Part shown: in pieces, positions 1 through 11,271 of the stretch | Position numbering within the stretch: position 1 is the first letter of the stretch | Layout of the letters: every line of letters begins with the position of its first letter | From: Botryotinia globosa | Taxonomy: Eukaryota; Ascomycota; Leotiomycetes; Helotiales; Sclerotiniaceae | Reading direction: 5' to 3' | DNA: 64,000 bases | Assembly: GCA_014898425.1 (NCBI GenBank) | Contig: RCSZ01000002.1 | Location: 3,286,001 to 3,350,000 of the forward strand | Made by a program: the position numbers and the translations under genes | Notes under the pieces: model-generated | Database searches by the model: none | The model's input: only the letters and a program-made list of their open reading frames with translations | What the model was told of the DNA's origin: nothing

Positions 1-2760
1 AAGTTGTTTGGTCTTTTCGGCGAGATCCTTGATAAGAAGAACAGGGTCAGCTGTAGCAGCCAATTTTTCTTGTTGGGCGACAAGTTCGGACAGCCATTTG
101 GAAATATCGTCGTAAAGTGCTTGAGGAGCTACGAGATCAGCTTCGTTGTAGACTGGTGACTCCATAGTTTCTTCTTCGGGAGGAGCAGTTACTGTTGATG
201 AAGCAGAACCGGCATTCTCTTCATCTTCGAGATCGACAAAATCATCAACCGTGGCTGTGGATGTTGTTTCGGAACTGGCTGAAGCGCTGGATTTAGATGC
301 GCTGAAGGAAGAATGGGCCTCTGTGTCATTTTTGATTTGCTCTCTTACACCGGCAATGAACGATTTAGTTTGCTCTAGTGCGTCGTTGAGAGATTTCAAA
401 TGCTCAGGTCGGCCAGCGGCTTCTTCTCTTCGCTTTTGAATTGGTGCAACGATGTCTTTCATTTCCTTGAGTTTGGCTTTAAGTTCATCACGAGATGCGT
501 CGGCACCACCAGAGTAAATCCATTCACTTGCTGCCTTGGATTTGCTCTCTAAATCTGAACGTTCGGCTTCGGTAGATGCGGCGATGAATTCTTCGTTATC
601 AAGGAAGTCTCTTGCCTTGTATGTAAATCCTTCCAATTGGTTCAAAGCTTCTTCGCGTAGACGACGGGATCGGTCAGAATCATCAAACGCAGCGATACGA
701 TCTTTCATTCTGGTGATTTCGGAAGCTGGAACTTCTGGAAAACCTTTGAGTTTAAGTTCATATTTCAATGGAATGACAATCAAAGTTTTCTTGCTCTTGG
801 CGGCTTCCTTGTCCTTGGCTGATGCGGATGCGGATTTTGAGGCAGATTTAGAGCTGGACGATGAGGTGGCTTTTGTAGATGTAGTTGAACTTTCGGTGGT
901 GCTAGAGCTATCCGTAGATTCCTGATCATCCTCTAATGGTGCTTGATCTTTCTTTCCAAATCCGAAAAGTCCCTTGACACTATCGACCATGCTCTCCTTC
1001 TCTGTCTCTTCAACCTCACAGTCAACGACAAATTTTACGATATCCATTTCACCGTTGACAGGACTAACACGAGTGCTCAAGTGGACTCTGATATCCTTGT
1101 TATCGCAGTTGTGTTTCTCTTTCAAAAGAGCTACAGACTCTGTCAAATTTTGTGAAGTGATGGCTTTAAGTTCCTTCTCTGCGGATCCTGGCGATACTTT
1201 CTCGGATGATGCAACATGTTGATAGAAATCAATCGTGAATTCCTCATGATTCTCGAAAGTAAATTGCTTCTCCGCATTGACGTTAGTGGTCGGTTCGTAC
1301 AATCTCATGTGCCTTGGCTTCTTGTGAATATCAATGTATTTAATGCCAGCGGCATAAGAAGCACCATCGTAGCTTCGGATTTCCTTGACTCTGAACGAAG
1401 GACTGAGTCCGGCACCTCTGAATCCAGCACCAAAAACGGCGGCTTCATCGGCATTGACATTGGTGCGGATCTTGTCGGAACCACCAACAATCTTCTCAAG
1501 CTCCTTCTGAACAAATGGAGTTCTGATAGCACCTCCATGAAGAATGATAGAATCGAGATCCTTGATCTCAAGATTGGCAGAATCTAAAGCCTTTTCAATA
1601 ACTGTACCAACTCGAGCAGCGTGATCCTCGGCGAGTTTTTCAAATTCCGCTCGGCTAATCTTGTATTTGAAGTCAACATCTTCGTAGAGTCCTTCGAAAC
1701 TAGCTTGAGTATTGGCATTGGCACTGAGAATTTGTCGTAAACGTTCGGCTTCCTTCCACAACTTCGCAGCAGCTCTTCCATGAGCCTGGACCTTCTCGGC
1801 AGTTGCTGATACCTTTTGTGCCTTGGGAGATTCGACAAATTGTGCAATCATATCATCGACGATGACAGCGTTGAGAGCATCGCCTCCAAGTGTTCTATCC
1901 CATCCACTGCTGACGACTTTTACTTCTTGAATGGTCTTGTTGAACTTTCCAACGTCCTTTACGGTCCGCCCTTGGAACTTCAAGATTGAAGCCTTTGTAG
2001 ATCCGGCGCCCATATCAAAAATCATGTGGTGTTCGGCTTTGCCTCCTTCATTGATGCTTGGGAAAGTTCGAGAGGTGGCGTAATTGAGACCGACAGCCAA
2101 TCCATCACTGATCAATTCCAAAACTCGAAGACCTGCCAAATCTGCCGCCAAAAGAACAGCTCTCTTCTCCTCCGTGGTGTAAAAGACTGGGACGGTAATG
2201 ACTAAATCGTTGACTTTGCTACCAGCTAGAGCCTCAGCGTTCTTTTGAATACTCTGCAATTCCATGGCTAAGATTTCCTCAACAGTCCATGGCTGCTCAT
2301 CTGCAGCGAATGCACCGCTTCGGAAAGCTGCTGTGCCTCGTGTCTTGTCCGCCTCCAATTGTAAAGCCGGGTGCCTAATTCCATATTGTGTAATGAGATC
2401 ATTCTCCGTCTTCAATCCCAAGAGGGGCTTGAGGTTAGGATAGACATCTCCAGGAAATCGAGCAGCCAAAGCTACCGCATCTGAACCGTAAACTCGTTCT
2501 GGGAATGATCCGCTAACAGGGTTTTTCGAGGGCTTGAAAGCTACGGCGGATGTTTCTTTTCGACGAGAGTCTTTTGTGAGAACGATTTCGAGTGGAATGC
2601 CGGGTTTTACTAGAGCTGCCTTGATATATTCTGTCCCAAGATCAACACCTAAAACAGTCGATGCAGCCAGTGCTGTGGAAGTGAAGATATAAAATAAGCA
2701 TAATATGGACAAGATTGGAGAAGAAAAGATCTTCCCAGAAGGACTCCTCGAAAGAGCCAT
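1..2760 (-). CDS. LHS1: ER lumenal Hsp70 of the LHS1/GRP170 class (3' end outside window)
   Basis: One uninterrupted frame of 920 codons runs from an ATG at 2760 to the window edge, with no stop reached. The N terminus (about 28 residues, hydrophobic, ending in TSTALA) looks like a cleavable signal peptide. It is followed directly by the Hsp70 phosphate-1 motif VLGVDLGTEYIKAALV, the phosphate-2 motif DMGAGSTKAS and the adenosine motif LHGGAIRTPF. A Ser/Lys/Asp-rich low-complexity insert and a helical C-terminal region follow, as in the large Hsp110/GRP170 branch. The family acts in the ER lumen as nucleotide-exchange factor and holdase for BiP/Kar2 during translocation and folding. The full protein is usually about 1000 residues, so roughly 80-100 residues including any HDEL-like signal lie outside. 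No intron is needed. Assignment to LHS1 rather than BiP rests on the divergent ATPase motifs, the insert and the length. Confidence 0.93.
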   Translation of the reverse strand, partial: MALSRSPSGKIFSSPILSILCLFYIFTSTALAASTVLGVDLGTEYIKAALVKPGIPLEIVLTKDSRRKETSAVAFKPSKNPVSGSFPERVYGSDAVALAARFPGDVYPNLKPLLGLKTENDLITQYGIRHPALQLEADKTRGTAAFRSGAFAADEQPWTVEEILAMELQSIQKNAEALAGSKVNDLVITVPVFYTTEEKRAVLLAADLAGLRVLELISDGLAVGLNYATSRTFPSINEGGKAEHHMIFDMGAGSTKASILKFQGRTVKDVGKFNKTIQEVKVVSSGWDRTLGGDALNAVIVDDMIAQFVESPKAQKVSATAEKVQAHGRAAAKLWKEAERLRQILSANANTQASFEGLYEDVDFKYKISRAEFEKLAEDHAARVGTVIEKALDSANLEIKDLDSIILHGGAIRTPFVQKELEKIVGGSDKIRTNVNADEAAVFGAGFRGAGLSPSFRVKEIRSYDGASYAAGIKYIDIHKKPRHMRLYEPTTNVNAEKQFTFENHEEFTIDFYQHVASSEKVSPGSAEKELKAITSQNLTESVALLKEKHNCDNKDIRVHLSTRVSPVNGEMDIVKFVVDCEVEETEKESMVDSVKGLFGFGKKDQAPLEDDQESTDSSSTTESSTTSTKATSSSSSKSASKSASASAKDKEAAKSKKTLIVIPLKYELKLKGFPEVPASEITRMKDRIAAFDDSDRSRRLREEALNQLEGFTYKARDFLDNEEFIAASTEAERSDLESKSKAASEWIYSGGADASRDELKAKLKEMKDIVAPIQKRREEAAGRPEHLKSLNDALEQTKSFIAGVREQIKNDTEAHSSFSASKSSASASSETTSTATVDDFVDLEDEENAGSASSTVTAPPEEETMESPVYNEADLVAPQALYDDISKWLSELVAQQEKLAATADPVLLIKDLAEKTKQL

Positions 2761-4440
2761 TATATGTTGTGGTGTAGCAAGCTTAATTGCTATAGAAATG
2801 AATGAAGTGAGATAATCTTTAAGAGGGGGAAGATGGAGGATGAGGTCAAAGAAATACTGTAACGAGTTCCAACTACTCGAGTATCAAAATACGTCTGCCC
2901 TGCCTCAAATATTCGACATAGAATCTGTCCACAAGAATCCCAAGTCAAATATTCGTGAGGACAACAATGCAATTAATAAATATAAAAACAAGAGCTTTTC
3001 TACTGGATTTTTAATACTTCTCCAAGGTGTTTCCAAAGATTGATTGACGTTGATAGGTAATCCTTGATAATCCTTGTAAGGACCAAAGAGGACAGCTTTC
3101 CAATTATCAGTCCTAAGGCTGAAGGTTGTCGAGGGAGTTCCATCGATAAGATGTCTTATCTGAAATCCGATAAGAGAAAAGTGGAAACCACGGAGTGAAT
3201 AGTACCCGAGCCCCCGACATTCCGCCCGATCCAACATTTGAGTGAAGCAAGGTTTCTCGGGTTTCCAACTTTTCCCCTCCATTCATTCCTCTGCCCCTCC
3301 CCCCTCCTTTCTTCCCCTCCTTTCCTACGAGGGCGTGTTTTAATTGAGGGCCCAGGTCCATATGCAAGCACTTTCTACACCAAAATATATCTACTTTAAA
3401 ACTCAATATTAAATGAATTTGATATTATTCTATATTCAATTTCTTTTATCAAAAAAAAAAATCTAATAGAAATTCTTATAATACGATTTTAGAATTTTGA
3501 TTAAATATTTCAATTAGGTTAAAATATATAATATATTACTAATACTTAAAATTGATATAAGAAATAACATTTATTTTAAAAATCAAAATGATATATAGAA
3601 TTTAGAATAGGCTACATATTACTAACTCGTAGAATGAAAGCAAAGCAATCTCAATAATATTATCATTATTACTATATAAAATTTATTTATGTAAATTAAA
3701 TTAAAATCTATAAAATGAAACAAAATTATTAAATCTTTATATACATTTTGAGTTTCAAAGTTTTATAATAATCTTTTAAATTATTATATATTTATAAAAA
3801 AAAGTAATGAATAAAGCATAGACAAATGCCGGTAAACGATCTCATCTACTCGTTCGTGTGGCAAAGATATTACAATTACTCCCTAGGTAGGTAGGTATTT
3901 GGAACACAACTCTACTCTTTGCCGATACATGTTCTCCATCTATCAAGTCTCGCCGTCTGTTCACACGTTGATTGACACATCTAAACATTGTCAATCATTC
4001 AGCTAATCCACAGCTTCAGAACAAACCAACAATTCCACAAAATACCACCACAACTACAACTACAACTTGATGACGAAGGAAAGATCTTGCGGCTTCTCTG
4101 CGACATCTACCAGCTGGAGTACCTTGGCTTCTCAACCTGCCTCTCAGCCACCGGCCTACAAGTCAATCATCCATATGTCTGTCTCCTTTCCTTCCATAAC
4201 CTTATGATACTAGGTATTCATAAAGCCACAAGTCACACCAGTCATCATTGTGCCTATCTCTAGGCTTTTTATAAAAACGGCGCTTTACAACCACAGAAAT
4301 AGATTTGGCCGACAATCAGTCCTTTTTAATCTTCTTTTACTTATCATTTGCTACTCAACCAAAAAACTTACAACTCTCACAAAACAAAAACTATACATTC
4401 ACACAACTACCAGAGAGACCATTACTCTTGCCGCATCACA
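2761..4440. other. Intergenic region with a short AT-rich tract
   Basis: This holds the upstream region of the LHS1-like gene and, on the other side, the promoter of the GNAT gene at 4441. Positions about 3400-3830 are strongly AT-rich with homopolymer A/T runs and no credible frame, resembling a small RIP-degraded remnant. A C/T-rich stretch lies at 3275-3335. A TAGG tetranucleotide repeat lies at about 3891-3906. A TATA-like TTTATAAAAA lies at about 4267-4276, about 165 bp before the GNAT start. Confidence 0.6.
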
Positions 4441-5247
4441 ATGTCTGCAACTCCTTTCATCCAATTCCTAGGTCCAACAAACCTTGATGGCTATGATCGC
4501 AAGCTTCCCGCATCAGAGCAACCCGATCATATTCCCAAAACCTTCCTAGACGCTATGGAAGTTCGAGAAGCTGTCTTCGTCCAAGAGCAAGGGGTTCCAC
4601 TCGAGAACGAGTTTGATTCCGACGACCCTCGAGCTTGCCACTGGGTCATTTATGCTTCAGTCAACGAAACAACTGATCCTGAAGTCAAGGATGATGATGG
4701 AAATATATTACAGAGAAAGAAAAGTAGGACTACATCTCAACCTATTGGCACAATTCGCCTGGTCCCATTTCCACATCCACCACATCCTGAACCAGGTTCC
4801 AGCTATCATGCTGATGCGCTGGAAACGGCCCTGATTCCCGATGGCACAATTCCACCTCCTTACATTGTCGATCGAGCAACTACATATCATGACGGGGTCG
4901 AACCATATATAAAACTGGGTAGAATTGCAGTCATCAAGGATTGCAGGGGTGCTGGCATCTCCAAATTACTGGCAGGCGCAGCTATGTCGTGGGCGCAACA
5001 GAACCCTACATTCTTTAATCCATCTGTTGCCACAATGGGAATGGAAAATGTTGGAGCTTCGACTACAGAAGAAATACCTGTGTGGAAAGGCTTGATGTGT
5101 GTTCACGCACAGGAACAGGTTGCGCCAGCTTGGGCTAAATGGGGATTTAAGATTGATGAGAAGATGGGAACTTGGGACGAGGAAGGAATCAAGCATGTTG
5201 GAATGTTCCAAAGGGTGAAGACGCTCGGCGTTGCACCTACGATATAA
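4441..5247 (+). CDS. GNAT-family N-acyltransferase, ElaA-like
   Basis: An intronless frame of 268 residues. The open frame extends upstream to 4348, but the ATG at 4441 (context tcacaATGtc) is preferred because homology-like sequence starts just after it. The segment REAVFVQEQGVPLENEFD resembles the beginning of ElaA-like GNAT domains. GRIAVIKDCRGAGISKLL at about residues 160-177 is the acetyl-CoA pyrophosphate-binding motif A with the R/Q-x-x-G-x-G/A pattern. Such enzymes transfer an acetyl group from acetyl-CoA to an amine; the substrate here cannot be told from sequence. There is no signal peptide or membrane segment, so a cytosolic enzyme is expected. A variable hydrophilic stretch separates the two motifs, as is common in fungal members. 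Confidence 0.85.
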   Translation: MSATPFIQFLGPTNLDGYDRKLPASEQPDHIPKTFLDAMEVREAVFVQEQGVPLENEFDSDDPRACHWVIYASVNETTDPEVKDDDGNILQRKKSRTTSQPIGTIRLVPFPHPPHPEPGSSYHADALETALIPDGTIPPPYIVDRATTYHDGVEPYIKLGRIAVIKDCRGAGISKLLAGAAMSWAQQNPTFFNPSVATMGMENVGASTTEEIPVWKGLMCVHAQEQVAPAWAKWGFKIDEKMGTWDEEGIKHVGMFQRVKTLGVAPTI

Positions 5248-6752
5248 GCAGCTATACTGCGGTATAAGCCTCCTTCTCTTCAAAAGTATGGGGTGAACCT
5301 GGAAAACGGGATAGTTTGGGAGGGTTTGTTAAATGAGAGAGAGATACCCGGTTGATGGTTTGATAAAAGATGAAATTAATGATTTTAACGATAAATGAGG
5401 CCGGCAATTTGCAACAATGAGAATTATAATTCCAATAGCAATCGCTTCCAGGTCTTATCATCTTTTCTTTTTTATTCTTTAATGTGAAGCTTTGATGTGC
5501 TATCATGGTCAGACATAGTTGTCTCCAAGTTTTCAATCTCAATTACTTTGCAGCAGCGTCTCTTGTCCCAAAAATTTCTGACAAGTGATTGGGCCTGAAG
5601 GACACCCATTTCCTCTCCGTCATTTCACTCCTACGGCAATTTCATCGTGTAGAGCCCGTCGCGATGATATCCTGGGTGGTTAACATGACTATTCACATCT
5701 TTTGAAATTGATAAACCGGCAAACTGGGCAAGTTGACTTGATTGCTTGGTCACATCACCGGTTTAAAACTCAGGTTCTCTTTACTTGATTTCTTTGCTTC
5801 TGTTTTTTAATTGACTTACGAGGCGAGTTGGCCTTTTCGATCTCGAAGAAGAATGTAGTGCTCTGTATGCAACCACTACCCCTACTCATTCGTTTCTATC
5901 TGCATACTCCTCAGTTCTAAGTTCTGCTCCCAATATCTCGTCTGGAGCCGCATGATAGTTGTTCGATTAACTACCAATGCCGGATTGATTGATTTGAAAT
6001 AATGTCCAAGAATTAAGGAATTGGCAGATTCATTAAGAAGATCTAGTTATGACCACAGTGTCTGATGAGAGAGATAGCCGATGCAAACACGTTGATATCA
6101 TGCGGACAGCCCGTTCTTCCAAATGTTGGTAATATCAGATCAAGGATTCTACTTTCAAAAACTCGACGTTCCTACTCACATATGTATTCGATGTTCCACT
6201 GTCTGCAGCTTAGGAAATAATGTACATATTATATTGGTCACTGGATATGACGAGCATTGAAGGATGGTCCGATTAATGCACGTCGGCTAAAATTTATTGA
6301 AGCAGCATATTGTGGAAGGAATAAGTAAATCCTCAGGATCTCAATATCCCCATATCATATGAAGGATGCATTCTAAATGTCTATTAAATGACTCGCTAGT
6401 TTGAAGTTGTCTCGTTTATCATTATCCTCACGCCCGGGACCCATGTTTTCTACGTATCCTCGTGCTGTTTCTCAAACACGTTGAGGTCACTCGCATTATT
6501 TAGCCGCAGGATCGCGGGGAAGTGCAGGTGTCTGGCAAGTTGATAGGCCGTGGGGATCGTTTACCGGTTTCGTGAAAATGTGTAGAAGTGCTGCCTGAAG
6601 CGAGGCAAAAAGTAACGTACTCGGCGGCGCAGCCTTGTGAGGGGAGGATGGGTGGGGGTATATATTTCTACATGCTTCTTTCACCCTCAAAGTTTCTCTA
6701 CTTTTACTATTCTCAAGAAGCGGCAAGTCAACTAGTAACATTGGAAATAATC
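5248..6752. other. Intergenic region, no gene seen
   Basis: About 1.5 kb of ordinary composition between two plus-strand genes. Only short out-of-context frames occur. A TATA-like element (TATATATT, about 6659-6666) lies about 90 bp before the preferred start of the AAA ATPase gene. Confidence 0.5.
6659..6666 (+). promoter_or_regulatory. TATA-like element of the AAA ATPase gene
   Basis: TATATATT follows a G-rich stretch. Its position argues for an initiation codon downstream, near 6753, rather than the ATG at 6672, which would fall within a few bases of the element. Core promoter function is inferred from position only. Confidence 0.4.
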
Positions 6753-8599
6753 ATGTAAGTCAGAGTGCTTCCTCTACAGAGTTCAAATTGAAGACGATCG
6801 ATGAGCTAATAAGTCATAGGCTCGCTCATATACTAACCTACGGTAGCTGGAAAGTCCAGCATGGTGCTCAGGCTACATCCGTTCCACTCACTTTCATGGA
6901 GAATCTCAAGGAAACTTATTCAGACCACCACGTTATGCAGACCAATCCTGATAAATGTGACCTCATGGGTTACGCCGATGCCGGTTTCGCAAAAAATGAA
7001 CGCAGTGATGAAATTGCTAATTGGACTATTCAAACATACCACGCACCAGGATCTCGTCTTGCTAACAAAACGAAGACAGTCGTTGAAGATGTCAAATTCG
7101 GCAGGTGGGATTACGTTTGGGAGAAAATGGAATATATTGTTTATCAAGCACAGTATGATCATCCAGCGGGGTTCGGCACTTTGAATTTACAGTTTATCCT
7201 CACAGACAAAGAAGAAAACCCCTCCGCTGAGAGTATACGTGCTTTGATTCTAGCCGCCAGTGCCTGGACTGTTGAACTCCACGAAGAAATATACGTCTTC
7301 GATAGTCAAGAATGGGTGAAAGACAAGAATCTTTATGAATCTGTTCAGGGCTCCTCGTGGGACGAAGTCACTCTCAATAAAAGAATTAAAGCCAATCTTA
7401 TCGCTGATGTGGAGGGCTTCTTCGATAATCAGGCTTTGTATAAGAAGCTTGCTGTGCCTTGGAAACGTGGGATCATTTTGCATGGTGTACCAGGTAAGAA
7501 TTTTCAGGAATCTCTACCCATGGGCACACACTTCATTGGAAATGGTGTCGATTCGTATCTCTCCTATCCAAATACATCTTCTTATTCTATATCTCTTACT
7601 TCGAGTCGTTTTTCTCTCCCTTCCTCAAATTTTCATCCCCATGTTCCTCCTCGCTAAGACCCAACTCCAGGTAATGGCAAAACTATCTCCATCAACGCCC
7701 TCATGTCAAGTCTCTCCTCTCGTGCTTCCCCTATCCCATCCCTCTATGTCAAATCTTTCGACGGTGAATGCCACGGCCCAAAATGGGCCATCTCAACCAT
7801 TTTCCAAAAAGCCCGCAAAATGGCACCCTGCCTCCTCATCTTCGAAGATCTCGATTCTCTCGTCACAGAAAAAACAAGATCTTACTTCCTAAATGAAGTA
7901 GATGGACTAGAATCCAATGATGGAATCCTCATGATCGGCAGTACGAACCAATTAGGAAAATTAGACTCGAGTATTAGTAAGAGACCGAGCAGATTTGATC
8001 GGAAGTACTGTGTTAGGGTTCCGAATGAAGAAGAGCGGAGAGCGTATGTAGAGTTTTGGAAGGGAAAATTGGGAAAGGATAGAGTGGATATGGTGGAGTT
8101 TGGAGAGGAATTGTGTTCACTTGTGGCGAAGATGACGGAGGGATTCAGTTTTGCTTATTTGAAAGAGCTGTTTATTGTTGCGCTTTTGAGTATTGCGAGG
8201 GGTGCTACGTGTGCGAATGATGATGGTGCTGAGGGGGAGGAGGAGGAGAGTGAAAGTTTCACGACTGCTTCTACATCCACACCTACGGATGACGGGGTAG
8301 TAGTTGAGAACGACGATGGCTTGGAAAACGTTCTTCACAATACTCAACCTTCTACTGACACCGAGGAAACAGCGGAGCAGACCAAACCTCAGAAGACTCT
8401 CCCAAAAGTAGATATTCCTGAGCATCTCACAAATAACATTTTTCTCAAAGCACTTATGGTGCAAGCGAAGATGCTGGTAAAGGAATTGGATAATACGGAT
8501 GAACTCATGGGAGGGGAGAAGGTTCTTGGTTCGAATGGGATGGGTGGTCTTTTGCCCATAGCAATGGCGAGGGCGAGGGCTGGAATGGCTATGTGTTGA
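6753..8599 (+). CDS. AAA-family ATPase, Cdc48/proteasome-ATPase-like
   Basis: The best model joins 6753-6754, 6820-7493 and 7671-8599 (534 residues). The second intron (7494-7670) is firm: it splits the Walker A motif GVPG/NGKT exactly in frame. Downstream are Walker B LLIFEDLDSL, a sensor-1-like IGSTNQ, and the arginine-finger stretch KRPSRFDRKY. An acidic Glu/Ser-rich C-terminal tail follows. AAA ATPases remodel or unfold protein complexes; the partner here is unknown. The N terminus is uncertain because no in-frame ATG opens the first long frame. A 65-bp intron 6755-6819 (GTAAGT donor, CTAAT branch, catAG acceptor) would create a start codon split AT/G. Alternatives are an exon 6672-6754 spliced to 6847, or simply the internal in-frame ATG at 6897. 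Confidence 0.8.
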
Positions 8600-10346
8600 T
8601 TAGATTCTGAGAGAGCAGTGAAGTGGTGGGGTGGAGTGAGGTTAGGGCGTGCTAATTTTCGGCAATGAAATGGGAACTTGCGATGAAATTTTCTTTTTGG
8701 CTCTACAGATTATTACATTCGCTTAAAGATTTTTGTGGACAGAAAAAATCTTTTGACATCGATGTGCATATTTGTGTAAGTATTCTATTGACTTGGTGAT
8801 GACGGCTGTGAGTGTTTTTATCTTATCTGATAGTGAACGAGCTCATACAAGTAAGTCAAATTCTAGACTTATACCCTCTTTTCTCCAATTGTACGGTCTC
8901 ATAATGTCCGTATAAATCGGTGAAAAGACCATCACACCCATCTCCTTATGCTCCTCACTCCCCACATGTCAACTGGTAGCAACGGATCGAGTCATGAGAA
9001 ATTATCATGCTGGTACACTCTTCGCTTCTCCTCCCAATACACATAGCCCCTCTCATCAATACATCGTGCCATCGCAGCAGGAAATCACTCGTACAAAAAC
9101 CATATCATAATATCAACATCGACGCATCTCCTCAAATTCGCTCCTCGTACATATCCTAATAAAGCGAGTGATGACTAGTTCAGAAAAAGGCTTCAAGATT
9201 GTGAACGATAGAGAAACTAGAATGAGTAGATGGGGTTGGAGTTGTTGGGAGATTAACAGCGAGGAAGTTGGGGGTGAGAAAGTAGTTTGACTTCACGTTA
9301 TCAGAGGGTGCACCTGGAAGCTTAAAGGTGAGAGTTCGAAAACTTTCACGGCACATCTCTCAAGACTTACCACAATCACCTGCAATCGTATCAATCCCAG
9401 GATCGGTATCAAAGCTACTCTTGCCCCCGATTTTGGAGGACTATTACCGGGGCTGATAAGTTTCCACCGAATTTTCGAACCCCGATTATCTCATTGCTTG
9501 GTGAAGAGTTCCATCAGATAATCTCTCTATGCTCGACTTTGTCTTTCGAACAGTACCCGCTGAGTGGACATAAAAATTCCCAAGGTTGTCAACTTAGCAT
9601 CTTATCCCCCACTGTATCTAGCTACTCCCAAATGCGACTACGAATTCGAGATATCGACAAGAGTTCTATGACTGACGATATGAGTACCTCTGCTTGACTA
9701 AAAGACAGTAGCTTATCTCGATTCACAACTTAAGCAGCTCAGATCGTGCGTGAGTTGATGGTGTGTCACTTGCACTTAGAGCAGTCTTATCGAAGTTCAT
9801 GCTCTGCCCACCAGCAAGATGTACTCTGGTGAAGCTGTGAGCTCGAAAGAAGGTGAAGAATCTCCTATATATCTCACAGTGCTGAGATTTCCCTTCAGCC
9901 AAGTATCTGCCTGACATGTCGTCGACAATCCCTCTACATCTCACTTGTGCTGACATATCCAGCAATCACATGATTAGTCCCGAACTCCGGCTTCATGTCC
10001 AATCATGAGACGACCAGCGCCCACAACACCGTGGGCAAGATACTTGTTACTAGAAAGTAAATCTGTGAGATGAAATCAAGTATTCAATCTTCGAATATAA
10101 GAGCCATTGGGACTTGGGAATTATCCCGGTATATCCAAGTTTTCGGAGATCGGTGTCCGGTGTAAGCAATTTTGAACGTGTCAGTCATCCGGCGTAATGT
10201 ATTGATTGCACAATATATAGGTAGGTAGTTGCCTAATAAGAGTCTTCGAGTACTTAAGTGAATACCGAAATTTATATCAATCCTCCTCCATTATTTCCAC
10301 GCCTCCCGATGATCTAGCCGTTGAAACCCATAATCACACCTCCAAA
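8600..10346. other. Intergenic region, no gene seen
   Basis: About 1.75 kb without a frame that shows protein-like composition or splice-compatible extensions. A GGTAGGTAG tract lies near 10221. The segment just upstream of 10347 is the promoter of the second GNAT gene. Confidence 0.5.
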
Positions 10347-11096
10347 ATGCCGTCCCAGCCCTTCGTTATTCGCCCCGCGACCCTTTTCGATATCCCTCAA
10401 ATGACACACATTGTCATCGCAGCCTATGGTCCCAGCCCCGTAAGCGACTTCTTGAACCCCCACGCAAAACAATATCCGCGAGATCAACAGATATCCGTTG
10501 GACAAGCTGTTACGAAATCCTACCTGAACCCTCAGACTCTGACCCTGGTAGTTTGTTCTCCCGAGTCACCTGATGTTCTTTTGGCATATGGTATGTATAG
10601 TCGTAATGGTGTGGATTCCGGAGTCAAGGAATTTGTAAATGAGAGGAGCGGCGTGGAAAAAATCGGGAGGTGGATATTGAGCTCCATCCTAACAGTTCTG
10701 TTCGGATTATATAATTACCTCCGGCCAGACCGTTCTGTATCAAAACCCAACAAGGCCGTTTTCGATCACTCAATCAAAATGGATCAAGAGCGTTATTGGT
10801 CTCCGGAAGCTTTCCCAAGGAGGCAAAATCGCTGGCATGTAAATAGTATCGTTGTACTTCCTGAGTACCAAGGGAAAGGCATCGGAAGATTGCTGATGGA
10901 GTATATTTTGGAGAGGGCGGAGAAAGAGAATGTTCCCGCGGGTTTGACTGCTAGTATTGAAGGGGAGAAATTGTATAGAAAAGTGGGGTTCAGGATGCTT
11001 GGAGATTTCTACACGAGAGTTGGGAGGCAGCATGCAGATGGAGGCGGGCATATGATTTGGTGGCCGGAGGGTGTTGAGAAGGACGGAGACTATTGA
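10347..11096 (+). CDS. GNAT-family N-acetyltransferase
   Basis: A single-exon frame of 249 residues starting in a good context (ccaaaATGcc). FVIRPATLFDIPQM at the N terminus is the usual GNAT strand 1/helix 1 pattern. VNSIVVLPEYQGKGIGRLLM at about residues 169-188 is motif A with the Q-x-x-G-x-G acetyl-CoA loop. GEKLYRKVGFRMLGDF is motif B. An insert of about 60 residues between strands, including a hydrophobic patch, is typical of fungal relatives. The substrate cannot be inferred. It is not close in sequence to the other GNAT in this window (4441-5247), so the two are not a recent duplication. It is convergent with the MFS gene that follows, with about 175 bp between the stops. Confidence 0.88.
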   Translation: MPSQPFVIRPATLFDIPQMTHIVIAAYGPSPVSDFLNPHAKQYPRDQQISVGQAVTKSYLNPQTLTLVVCSPESPDVLLAYGMYSRNGVDSGVKEFVNERSGVEKIGRWILSSILTVLFGLYNYLRPDRSVSKPNKAVFDHSIKMDQERYWSPEAFPRRQNRWHVNSIVVLPEYQGKGIGRLLMEYILERAEKENVPAGLTASIEGEKLYRKVGFRMLGDFYTRVGRQHADGGGHMIWWPEGVEKDGDY

Positions 11097-11271
11097 GCAG
11101 CGCTATTGGAGTACTGAATGCTATGAGTACATAGACGGGAAAGCGTATTGAAATTATAAAGCCATCGTAATCAATCATGTTCATCGTTGAAAGTAGATTA
11201 TAGAAAATGAGATCTAAGCCCTGCCCACTCGAATTGACCACATCTCATAATGAACAACGTCCTCCGCAATC

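Noticed and set aside
251..1587. Several plus-strand frames rich in Ser/Ala/Leu
   Set aside because: They are antisense shadows of the LHS1-like coding sequence, which is continuous and carries Hsp70 motifs.
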